Made by a program: the position numbers and the translations under genes. The notes beneath the pieces were generated by a model that ran no database searches, was not told the origin of the DNA, and was given only the letters and a program-made list of their open reading frames with translations. From Microbulbifer sp. SAOS-129_SWC (GTDB lineage Bacteria; Pseudomonadota; Gammaproteobacteria; Pseudomonadales; Cellvibrionaceae), in the NCBI RefSeq assembly GCF_039696035.1, contig NZ_CP155567.1, positions 1,855,001-1,919,000 of the forward strand: 64,000 nt of DNA, read 5' to 3'. The stretch's first letter is position 1. Each line of letters begins with the position of its first letter. Positions 41,862 to 49,050 of the stretch are shown here, piece after piece.

Positions 41862-42001
41862 CCGGCCGTGGGTTGGTCGGCGAGAGCAGTACAACAATAA
41901 CCATTGCAAATCCCCTTTGTCGTTATGGCGGCCATTCTGCCGGCTGCCGCCGGGGCGGGTAATCCGCCCGGATGTATGGGGATTTATCCAGGAGGAAGGG
42001 A

Positions 42002-42457
42002 ATGATCGAGCTGAAAGATAGACTCCTCACCGCGCGCCGCGCGGCGGACAAGACGCAGGCGGAAGTGGCGGATGCCGTGGGTATGGCGCAGCCGTCCTAC
42101 AGCGACCTGGAGGCGGGCAAGGCACAGGGGTCGAAGTTCCTCGTGCAGATTGCGGATTACCTGGGTGTGAGTGCGGTTTGGCTGGCCTCTGGACGCGGCG
42201 CGATGCTGGCCGATGGCAGTGCGATTGCGCAGCCGGTGCCGCTGAACCCGGAAAGAGCGGCGGCCTTCCTGGGCAATATCACCAAAGCCCAGGCACACCT
42301 CGGGGCCGCAACCGCGGCCCTGTCTTCCTCCAAAGACGGTGAGGGCGCGGCGCTGTTTGCGCGGCTGTGCGAGGTGCGGGAGTCCTTGGATGCGTTGGTG
42401 GGCGAGTTACAGCCAGCCATTTTCTTCCAGGACGATACGCCGGTTCACGGGGCCTGA
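42002..42457 (+). CDS. XRE-family HTH regulator (CII/Cro-type position)
   Basis: 151 residues. The N-terminal XRE HTH is clear (LLTARRAADKTQAEVADAVGMAQPSYSDLEAGKAQGSKFLVQIADYLGVSAVWLASG). The C-terminal half is Ala-rich and helical. ATG 42002 has GGAGGAAG upstream. In place it corresponds to a lambda cII-type activator. Confidence 0.78.
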   Translation: MIELKDRLLTARRAADKTQAEVADAVGMAQPSYSDLEAGKAQGSKFLVQIADYLGVSAVWLASGRGAMLADGSAIAQPVPLNPERAAAFLGNITKAQAHLGAATAALSSSKDGEGAALFARLCEVRESLDALVGELQPAIFFQDDTPVHGA

Positions 42458-42497
42458 GCTTCTATTGAATAAAACCAATTTTACGAAGGAGAACGGA

Positions 42498-42794
42498 ATG
42501 TCTCAGTCCGCGACGATAACACTGCAGGCAGATGCACAACCACTCCTCAACTGCCTGCAGGGAATCACTGCCGATTTGTCAAATCTTGAAGGTCTTGTTG
42601 AGGCTCCGCTTGAAATCGCCGATGGCCTTGTCGACTTTGGCAGCTTCGCGCCGGAACTGCGTTGCGTCGATCTTGGTGCGAGTGCCGCAGGGGCAGTTGA
42701 GGTATTGGTTACTGTTGAGCCAGGAGACTCGCTTCGGGTGCTTTCGGCTGCACTGGGGGCAAGAAAGTTCGATGGTCTGGTTGTCGAGAAATGA
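42498..42794 (+). CDS. Possible small phage protein (antisense to 42579-42797)
   Basis: 98 residues, MSQSATITLQADAQPLLNCL..., with an excellent AAGGAGA box five bases before ATG 42498. No family is recognised, and its codon third positions are less GC-rich than the opposite-strand frame. Only one of the two frames may be real, or they form an overlapping antisense pair. Confidence 0.42.
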   Translation: MSQSATITLQADAQPLLNCLQGITADLSNLEGLVEAPLEIADGLVDFGSFAPELRCVDLGASAAGAVEVLVTVEPGDSLRVLSAALGARKFDGLVVEK

Positions 42795-42797
42795 CAT
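42579..42797 (-). CDS. Small zinc-ribbon protein, opposite strand in the rightward region
   Basis: 72 residues from ATG 42797 (AAGGA eight bases upstream). Two Cys pairs (CPQC and CPC) in ELSCPQCSRKHPKRVSW...NCPCGTRTKID fit a one-zinc ribbon, then a helical basic tail. The codons are those of a high-GC gene, which favours it as real; it would be the sole minus-strand gene among rightward genes. Confidence 0.55.
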   Translation of the reverse strand: MSFLDNQTIELSCPQCSRKHPKRVSWLNSNQYLNCPCGTRTKIDATQFRREAAKVDKAIGDFKRSLNKTFKI

Positions 42798-42804
42798 GAC
42801 TTTT

Positions 42805-42845
42805 CCTTGTATGACTGACGGTTGAGGGACTTTCAGCATACAAGG
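42805..42845. repeat. 9-bp inverted repeat upstream of primase
   Basis: CCTTGTATG (42805-42813) is inverted at 42837-42845 with a 23-base gap. The 137-bp stretch between the zinc-ribbon gene and the primase gene holds this dyad and no gene. Confidence 0.45.
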
Positions 42846-42934
42846 CTGCGCGACACCTGCACAGTGGTGTGACAGCCGGAGAGACGGCCTTTTCAACACG
42901 CTATCGTGCGCTTGAGTCTTAGGGGGATTTCACC

Positions 42935-43996
42935 ATGTATGAGCAATGTACGCTGGACGATGTGCGCCGGGCGTTGACCTTTCTCGATCGGGCCGATGAG
43001 CGCGAGATCTGGATCAAGGTGGGCATGGCGATCAAGTCGGAGTTTGGCGACGAGGGGTTCGATGCCTGGGATTACTGGAGCGAGCAGGCGGGCAACTACA
43101 ACGCGGATTCGGCGAAGGCGAGCTGGAAGAGCTTCAAGCACTCCGGCGGCGGTATTGGCATCGGTACACTGTTCGCGCTGGCGAAGGAGCATGGGTTCGA
43201 GTTCGAGCGCCGCGAGCTGTCCGAGGCGGAAAAGCAGCAGCAGGCGCGGGAGCGCGCGGAGCGCGAACGCCAGCGTAAGATCGATGCTGAGCGGGAGGCT
43301 GCGGAAGAGGCGGCCTGGTTCGAGCGTATCGCATTGCTGGCGCAGTCGATCTGGGCGGAGCTGAAGCCGATGGGGCGCAGCCCGTACCTGGGCCGCAAGA
43401 AGGTGAAGTCGTACGGCCTGCGCTTCTTCTCCGGACCACTTCTGCTGGTGGAGCGCGGCGACCAGGTGGAGGTGCTGACGGACTGGGCGGAGATCAAGCC
43501 GATTTTCGATGTGCCCAAAGAAGAGCGCGAGGCGCAGGGCACCAAAATCCAGTTTTTCAAGAAGGGCCATGCGGCGGTGCCGCTGATGGATATCGACGGC
43601 AAGATCTGGAATTTGCAGGTGCTGTCGGAGAAGAGCAAGGCGTTTATCCGGCATGGCCGCAAGTCGGGGCTCTTCTACTGGATTGGCGAGCCGGACCCAA
43701 ACAAGCCACTCATCCTGGTGGAGGGCTATTCCACCGGTGCCACCATCCGCGAGGCGACGAGCATCGGCGAGGCGTACGACTGCCCGGTGGTGGTGTGCTT
43801 TGACTGTGGCAACCTGATGAGCGTGGCGCTGCAGCTGCGCGAGCGTTACCCGGATCAGCACATGGTGTTCGCGGCGGATGACGATGCGCACCTGAAGGTG
43901 AACGACGGGGTTGAGAAGGCGACGGCGGCGGCGAAGGTGGTCGGCGGTTCTGTGATTATTCCGTCGCTGAATGAAGAGCTCGAGGAAGCCGCGTGA
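42935..43996 (+). CDS. Phage primase (PriCT_2 plus TOPRIM)
   Basis: 353 residues. The N-terminal PriCT_2-like part (DDVRRALTFLDRADEREIWIKVGMAIKSEFGDEGFDAWDYWS) precedes a charged coiled coil and a TOPRIM domain (PLILVEGYSTGATIREATS, then VVCFDCGNL and HMVFAADDDAH). It would prime phage replication. It overlaps the helicase gene start by four bases. Confidence 0.82.
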   Translation: MYEQCTLDDVRRALTFLDRADEREIWIKVGMAIKSEFGDEGFDAWDYWSEQAGNYNADSAKASWKSFKHSGGGIGIGTLFALAKEHGFEFERRELSEAEKQQQARERAERERQRKIDAEREAAEEAAWFERIALLAQSIWAELKPMGRSPYLGRKKVKSYGLRFFSGPLLLVERGDQVEVLTDWAEIKPIFDVPKEEREAQGTKIQFFKKGHAAVPLMDIDGKIWNLQVLSEKSKAFIRHGRKSGLFYWIGEPDPNKPLILVEGYSTGATIREATSIGEAYDCPVVVCFDCGNLMSVALQLRERYPDQHMVFAADDDAHLKVNDGVEKATAAAKVVGGSVIIPSLNEELEEAA

Positions 43997-45675
43997 ACAA
44001 GAAAAGCGGAATCGATTTCAATGATGTGCATGTGGCGCACGGCCTGGGGGAAGTGCGCCGGCAGCTCGATGCGTTTATGGCGAACGTTTCCTTCTTCCCC
44101 CGTTCCCCATCTAACGAGGTGCCCGCGGCGGAAGCTGCGGATCCGCCACCGCCCGAATCTCCCGCACCCTCTGTCACTGCTGAGGCGCGCGAAATTACGC
44201 TCGAGGACGCACTTAAGCGCTTTGCGCTGATTTCCGGCACTACCAAGGTGTGGGACGAGCATCTGCACAAGGAGATGAAGTCGACGGCGTTTCGGGCAGA
44301 AGTGGGCTCGGAAGTGCACAAGCAGTTCATGGCCACTGGCGAGAAGCGCAAGGTGCTGGAGCAGGATGTGCGCCAGTTTATCGCGGCGCGCCAGGCCGCC
44401 CAGAAGGGGGCGGGGGGAGTGGGTGAGATGCTGCGGCGGTTCACCTTGCTGGAGGGCACGGAAGAGGTGTGGGACCGCAAGCACTGGGAGCGCAGCCCGC
44501 TGAAGGTGATCAAGCACATCTTCCCGGATGCCTACGATATCTGGTACCGGCATCCGGACCGGAAGATGGTGCCGAAAAAGAATGTGGTTTTTGACCCTAC
44601 GCGCCAGGCGGATCCGAAGACGCATATCAATACCTATCAGCGGTTGCCGCTGAACCCGGTGCGCGATCTCGATGCCTGCCGGAATATTCGAGCGATGCTG
44701 TGGCACCTGTGTAACTGTGATGAAGAGGTGTGGTCCTGGATGGTGAAGTGGCTGGCGTATCCGCTGCAGCATGTGGGGTCGAAGTTGGATTCGGGCCTGC
44801 TGATGCACTCCGATATGCAGGGAGCCGGTAAAAGCCTGTTTTTCGACCGGGTTATGCGCGAGGTGTATGGGGAGTACAGCGCGACCCTGGGGCAGCACCA
44901 GATCGAGAGCTCCTACACCGACTGGAAGTCGAGCCTGCTGTGGGGTGTGTTTGAGGAGATTTTCTCGCGCGACAAGAAGTATTCCCAGATGGGCAACATT
45001 AAGCAGATGATCACTGGGGCGACGACACGCATCGAGAAAAAATTCGTCAGTGGTTGGGAGGAGGCGAACTATATGAATAGTGTGTTCCTCTCTAATGAGC
45101 TGCTGCCATTTCCTGTGGAGCCGCGGGATCGGCGGTTCCTGGTGGTGTGGCCCAAGAAAAAATTGCCGGGTGAGCTGAAGAAGGGCGTGGACCACGAGTT
45201 GGTTAACGGCGGCCCGGCGGCCTTCTATGGCTGGCTGCTGGATCAGGACTTGGGGGACTTCCATAGTCACACTGAGCCGCCAATGACCGAGGCGAAGGAG
45301 CGGCTGATCAGCTTCGGGTTGCCCAGTTGGGAGGTTTTTTACCGGGAGTGGTCGAGTGGTGAGCTCGATGCTCCATATCACACGTGTCTCACCGGAGACC
45401 TGTACCAGGCCTACCGGAAATGGTGCCGGGACGGTGGCTTTCACCAGATGGACAAGAACCGCTTCTCGGAGTGTTTGGCAGCGCGGGTGGTGAAGAGGAA
45501 CCGGTTGGAGTACGACAGCCCGGGCGGTTATGGTAAGGGCATCAAAAAGGATGTGCAGGGGACTTTCTTCCTGCTGCATGAGCGGCCGGCGGACAAGACG
45601 CAGAAAGAGTGGTTGAGCGAATGCGTGAAGGCCTTCCGCGATGCGATCGGTGCATTCCATGAGGTGGACGCATGA
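43993..45675 (+). CDS. Phage helicase (DUF5906-type, Walker A)
   Basis: 560 residues. An N-terminal variable region is followed by an SF3-like ATPase: Walker A MHSDMQGAGKSLFF (about residue 270), GVFEEIFSR, and a C-terminal part with LYQAYRKWCRDGG. It belongs to the DUF5906/primase-helicase family that unwinds the phage origin. It is immediately followed by the iteron region. Confidence 0.82.
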   Translation: MNKKSGIDFNDVHVAHGLGEVRRQLDAFMANVSFFPRSPSNEVPAAEAADPPPPESPAPSVTAEAREITLEDALKRFALISGTTKVWDEHLHKEMKSTAFRAEVGSEVHKQFMATGEKRKVLEQDVRQFIAARQAAQKGAGGVGEMLRRFTLLEGTEEVWDRKHWERSPLKVIKHIFPDAYDIWYRHPDRKMVPKKNVVFDPTRQADPKTHINTYQRLPLNPVRDLDACRNIRAMLWHLCNCDEEVWSWMVKWLAYPLQHVGSKLDSGLLMHSDMQGAGKSLFFDRVMREVYGEYSATLGQHQIESSYTDWKSSLLWGVFEEIFSRDKKYSQMGNIKQMITGATTRIEKKFVSGWEEANYMNSVFLSNELLPFPVEPRDRRFLVVWPKKKLPGELKKGVDHELVNGGPAAFYGWLLDQDLGDFHSHTEPPMTEAKERLISFGLPSWEVFYREWSSGELDAPYHTCLTGDLYQAYRKWCRDGGFHQMDKNRFSECLAARVVKRNRLEYDSPGGYGKGIKKDVQGTFFLLHERPADKTQKEWLSECVKAFRDAIGAFHEVDA

Positions 45676-45677
45676 TT

Positions 45678-45979
45678 CCCGTATATGCCCGTATAGCTCC
45701 CGTACATGATGGATATACAGTATACGGCTTTGCAGGCCGCGTGGTTGCTGGGGTTAGTGCGGTTCCCGTATACCTGTATGCCTGCACCGCGCGTGCGCGC
45801 GCGTGTGTTGCGGGTGAGGGTTCGCCAGCTGGCGGGGTTGATTATTTTTTTTCTCGCGCGAGACACGTTGAATTGCCCTACGGGTATACGGGTTGATTGA
45901 AAAGCGTAGTAACCATGCGGGCTGTAGAGCCGTATACCTGTTTTTTTTGATGTACGGGTGGTGTACGGGGATATACGGG
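45678..45979. other. Iteron region, candidate phage replication origin
   Basis: The 338-bp gap after the helicase gene holds three left-side copies at 45678 (CCCGTATA), 45688 (CCCGTATA) and 45699 (CCCGTACA), spaced 10 and 11 bp, and three right-side inverted copies at 45951 (TGTACGGG), 45962 (TGTACGGG) and 45972 (TATACGGG), spaced 11 and 10. Others lie between (45721, 45765, 45885, 45930). A poly-T stretch and GC-alternating run lie between. A 74-codon ORF beginning in the helicase stop is best explained as these repeats read in frame. Confidence 0.65.
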
Positions 45980-46013
45980 TTAGGTATTCAGGGTAAATCT
46001 AGAGGGGGATGTG

Positions 46014-46370
46014 ATGATTGAACGAGTGCATTTGCGGTTTCAGAAATGGGCAGCAGCTTTGGAAGGTGGGCCTGGCGGCGGCAGCCTCCTGGGGCGCCTT
46101 CAGGCGAACGGGGGCGTGTTTGTTTCTGGTGGTGGCGGTGAGGTGGTGCCGATCGATTCGGATGTGCGAGAGGTGGAGCAGTTTGTTCTGGCGCTGCCGC
46201 AGGACCTTGGTGATACCGTGCGGTTGTTTTATCTGCCGCCGTATTTAACGCATGACCAGGCGGCGAAAAAGCTGGGGATCTCAATGCAGACGCTGTATCG
46301 GCGTATCGATGGCATTCACGTTTTGTTTAATGCGGAAGTTTTTCGCGGCGCACTCCCAAAAGTTTCATAA
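46014..46370 (+). CDS. Q-like late regulator (HTH)
   Basis: 118 residues. The C-terminal HTH (YLTHDQAAKKLGISMQTLYRRID) fits phage antitermination Q-like/sigma-region-4-like proteins that lie between replication and lysis genes. ATG 46014 has GAGGGGG just upstream. Together with the late promoter and terminator it forms a lambda-like late switch. Confidence 0.65.
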   Translation: MIERVHLRFQKWAAALEGGPGGGSLLGRLQANGGVFVSGGGGEVVPIDSDVREVEQFVLALPQDLGDTVRLFYLPPYLTHDQAAKKLGISMQTLYRRIDGIHVLFNAEVFRGALPKVS

Positions 46371-46376
46371 AAAGTG

Positions 46377-46405
46377 TTGACGGCGTGAGAAAGAGGTGGT
46401 GAAAT
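46377..46405 (+). promoter_or_regulatory. Late promoter (pR'-like)
   Basis: TTGACG, 17-base spacer, TGAAAT directly after the Q-like gene. A terminator follows about 35 bases after the predicted start, the layout expected for Q-dependent antitermination of the late operon. Confidence 0.6.
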
Positions 46406-46440
46406 TCAGGCACTCTAGCAATAGCTGGATAAAGAAAAAG

Positions 46441-46466
46441 CCCGGCTCCCCCCAGCCGGGTTTTTT
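46441..46466 (+). terminator. Early terminator in late leader (tR'-like)
   Basis: CCCGGCT, 6-base C loop, AGCCGGG and TTTTTT: a strong intrinsic terminator before the lysis genes. Confidence 0.85.
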
Positions 46467-46576
46467 CGTTTCTGACCCTCTCACTTCCTTGCTCCAAAGC
46501 TTCCAGCGGCGCCTCCGGGCGCCGTTGCTTTTTGGGGTGCTGGAAACTCGGGAGGAAAAATTCTGGCGGAGGTCAC

Positions 46577-46987
46577 ATGGACACCGAGTTGCTGGCTCAA
46601 GAACTTGAGCGGGACGAAGACCTGCGCCTGCGCCCATACCGTTGCACGGCGGAAAAGTTGAGCATCGGCGTGGGCCGCAATCTTGATGACGTTGGCATTA
46701 CCGAGGATGAGGCGCGCTACCTTTTGGCCAATGACATTCGGCGGACTCTTGCCGATTGTGAAACGATCCCGACCTTTCACCGGCTCAGTGGTGTGCGCCA
46801 GCGCGTGATCGCGAATATGGTGTTCAATTTGGGCTTGGGCCGCTTCCTTGGCTTCCGCAAGATGCTTGCTGCCCTTGAGGTTTGTGATTGGGCGGAGGCT
46901 GCGGCACAGATGTTGGATAGCAAGTGGGCGCGGCAGGTGGGTGCGCGTGCTGAGCGTTTGGCGGAGATGATGCGGGAGGGGCGCTGA
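46577..46987 (+). CDS. Phage endolysin (GH24 lysozyme)
   Basis: 136 residues. ELERDEDLRLRPYRCTAEKLSIGVGRNL matches the GH24 active-site region; the catalytic Glu is kept, while T4 Asp20 aligns with Cys and Thr26 with Ser, changes often seen in phage relatives. No signal peptide, so a holin is needed. ATG 46577 follows GCGGAGG. Stop and holin start overlap. Confidence 0.85.
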   Translation: MDTELLAQELERDEDLRLRPYRCTAEKLSIGVGRNLDDVGITEDEARYLLANDIRRTLADCETIPTFHRLSGVRQRVIANMVFNLGLGRFLGFRKMLAALEVCDWAEAAAQMLDSKWARQVGARAERLAEMMREGR

Positions 46988-47445
46988 TGGACTTCACTCC
47001 ACTCGACTCGCTGCTGAACATTGGTAAGGCAGCCATAGAGCGTATCTGGCCGGATCCGATAAAGCGGGCGGAAGAGGTCCGCAAGCTCGAAGAGCTACAC
47101 CAACAGGGTGACCTGGCTCGACTCGATGCTCACGTGAAGCTGATGCTCGGCCAGGTTGAGGTCAATAAAGCTGAAGCGCAGCACAAGTCTGTATTTGTCG
47201 CCGGCTGGCGGCCATTCATCGGCTGGGTTGGTGGTTCAGCCCTGGCCTATCAATTTGTTGTGTATCCGTTGCTCTGTTGGTTTTGGCGTGTGGCCCAGGC
47301 GTTGGGGTGGGTGCCTGTTGGTATGGAAACGCCCCCCGTGCTTGAGACTGGCGCGCTGTTTTCGATGATTACTGCAATGCTGGGTGTTGGAGCGATGCGT
47401 TCATTCGACAAGAAGCAGGGCACACAGACGGACCGCATCAAGTGA
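46987..47445 (+). CDS. Holin-type protein (holin_3TMs family)
   Basis: 152 residues: an amphipathic N-terminal half and hydrophobic helices at about 75-100 (FIGWVGGSALAYQFVVYPLLCWFWRV) and 120-138 (LFSMITAMLGVGAM). This is the 3TM holin/gene-transfer-release pattern. ATG 46987 shares its A with the endolysin stop. Confidence 0.8.
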   Translation: MDFTPLDSLLNIGKAAIERIWPDPIKRAEEVRKLEELHQQGDLARLDAHVKLMLGQVEVNKAEAQHKSVFVAGWRPFIGWVGGSALAYQFVVYPLLCWFWRVAQALGWVPVGMETPPVLETGALFSMITAMLGVGAMRSFDKKQGTQTDRIK

Positions 47446-47669
47446 GCGACCACAAGCAGAATCTGGCAGAGGTGGCCCAGCAATTGACCCATCCAACCAC
47501 CGTAACCACCGGAGTCATCGGCAGCGTTTACAGCCTGTGGGTGGACAACCCCATCGGCTTCATTTGCGCGATGGTGGCGGTGGGATCGTTCCTGATGAAC
47601 TGGTACTACAACCACAAGCGCCTGAAGCTGCAGGAGCGGCAGCAGGAGCAAGGTAATCAGGTCGAATGA
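47442..47669 (+). CDS. Small membrane protein, second holin-like
   Basis: 75 residues from GTG 47442, two likely membrane segments (VTTGVIGSVYSLWV and IGFICAMVAVGSFLMNWYY) and a charged C-terminus. It may be a second holin, antiholin or spanin-like protein; the lysis context supports such a role but the family is not certain. Confidence 0.6.
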   Translation: MSDHKQNLAEVAQQLTHPTTVTTGVIGSVYSLWVDNPIGFICAMVAVGSFLMNWYYNHKRLKLQERQQEQGNQVE

Positions 47670-48424
47670 AAAGCGACTGGCTCAACATTACATTTGATGG
47701 CTCGGCGTTTGACAAAGCGTCTGCCGAGATACAACGCCAGCTCCCCTATGCTGGTGCGCGAGCGCTGAACAGCGTTGCGTTCCGGATCCGTGGTGAAGAG
47801 CATGCCGCTATTGGTCGCGTATTCGATAGCCCTACGCGGTTGACTAGGAACGCTGTGCTGGTGAATAAGGCAGACAAGCGCAAGGGCAATGCGCAGGTGT
47901 ATATACGCGACGAGGCGTCCAAAGGCACGCCTCCAGAGAAATACTTGGCGCCTGCGGTATTTGGCGGGAAGCGAAATGAGAAGAGATTCGAGCGGGCTAT
48001 TCGATATGCGCACCTTTGGTACAGAGGGGAGCGGCTGCCATCGAATATGTATGTAGTGCCGGGCGAGGCGGCCAAGCTCAACAAGCATGGCAATATCACT
48101 GCCGCCACTTATATGCGGATCTTATCGCAGGTGAAAGCCAACTTGGATGACAAGCAGAACGCCACCAACAGCCGGCGTAGTCGTGCCAAGCGCGGAGCCA
48201 CCAAGGGATATTTTCTCGGCAAGATTGAAGGGACGTGGGGAATTTGGCAGCGCGTTGGTTACAAGCGCCGGCGCTCAGTGCGGCCGATCCTTATCTTCGT
48301 GAGCAAAGTGCCGAACTATCGCAAGCGTTTCCCGTTCTACAAGATCGCACAAGGGGTCGCCGACCGACACCTGGTCCCCGAGCTGCACAAGGCGATGGTC
48401 CATGCGCTATCGACGTCGTTCTAG
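47666..48424 (+). CDS. Phage structural/morphogenesis protein (HK97 gp10-like, tentative)
   Basis: 252 residues, basic. Segments such as SAEIQRQLPYAGARALNSVAFRIRGEEHAAI and the C-terminal FPFYKIAQGVADRHLVPELHKAM resemble tail-completion or minor structural proteins (gp10 type), but its place between lysis and terminase is unusual. A clear role is not supported. Confidence 0.5.
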   Translation: MKSDWLNITFDGSAFDKASAEIQRQLPYAGARALNSVAFRIRGEEHAAIGRVFDSPTRLTRNAVLVNKADKRKGNAQVYIRDEASKGTPPEKYLAPAVFGGKRNEKRFERAIRYAHLWYRGERLPSNMYVVPGEAAKLNKHGNITAATYMRILSQVKANLDDKQNATNSRRSRAKRGATKGYFLGKIEGTWGIWQRVGYKRRRSVRPILIFVSKVPNYRKRFPFYKIAQGVADRHLVPELHKAMVHALSTSF

Positions 48425-48468
48425 GCGGCGTGACCGTGGCGGTTGGGTCCTCCTGGAAACCCGTGCAT

Positions 48469-48494
48469 ACGGGGAATTCGGACCCCGTTTTTTT
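48469..48494 (+). terminator. Intrinsic terminator before terminase genes
   Basis: ACGGGG, AATTCGGA loop, CCCCGT and a T-run. It sits just past the gene at 47666. Confidence 0.7.
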
Positions 48495-48528
48495 AACAGA
48501 TGTCTGGAATTTTCTAGGGGGTTATACC

Positions 48529-49050
48529 TTGGCTGAGGTCGTTGATCTTACTGATACGGCGACGCAGTCGGGGTTCGCCCGCCTGGTTGGTGCCAGCCAG
48601 CCGGCGATCGCGAAGCATGTGCAGGCCGGGGTGCTGGAGCAGGGCGCCAGTTACGGTGCTTGGCTGCAGGCCTACTGCGAGCGGCTGCGCACCGAGGCCG
48701 CCGGCCGCCTGGCCACCGAGGCGCGTAACCGCCGGGATATGGCCCAGGCACTGGAATCCGAAGCCAATGCGCAACTGAAAATGCGCGAGCTCTACCGACA
48801 AGACCGGCTGATTCTCGATATCGACAGCGTGCGCAAGGTACTGGCCGAGTGGTCCACCATCGGCAAGAGCGAATTTACCGGAGCGGTGGACAACATCATC
48901 ACCGCGATAGAAAGCCGCCATGCAATTACCGTCGACAGGGAGCCACTGCAGCCCGACATTGAAGCTGCCCTGCGAGCTATTGGCAGTTACGAGTTCGAAC
49001 CTGCAGCAACTGGTGCGGGAGACCCGGGAAGCCTGGATCCCGAAACCTAA
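48529..49050 (+). CDS. Terminase small subunit
   Basis: 173 residues, start TTG 48529 with AGGGGG seven bases upstream (the longer ORF overlaps the terminator). An HTH near the N-terminus (GFARLVGASQPAIAKHVQAGVL) would recognise packaging DNA, with a helical C-terminus. It is typical of phage small terminases of the Nu1/DUF1441 kind, and directly precedes the large subunit. Confidence 0.75.
   Translation: MAEVVDLTDTATQSGFARLVGASQPAIAKHVQAGVLEQGASYGAWLQAYCERLRTEAAGRLATEARNRRDMAQALESEANAQLKMRELYRQDRLILDIDSVRKVLAEWSTIGKSEFTGAVDNIITAIESRHAITVDREPLQPDIEAALRAIGSYEFEPAATGAGDPGSLDPET

Noticed and set aside
45672..45896. 74-codon frame starting within the helicase stop
   Set aside because: The translation is repeats of the iteron (PVYARIAPVHDGY...) with no protein-like pattern; the DNA fits an origin.
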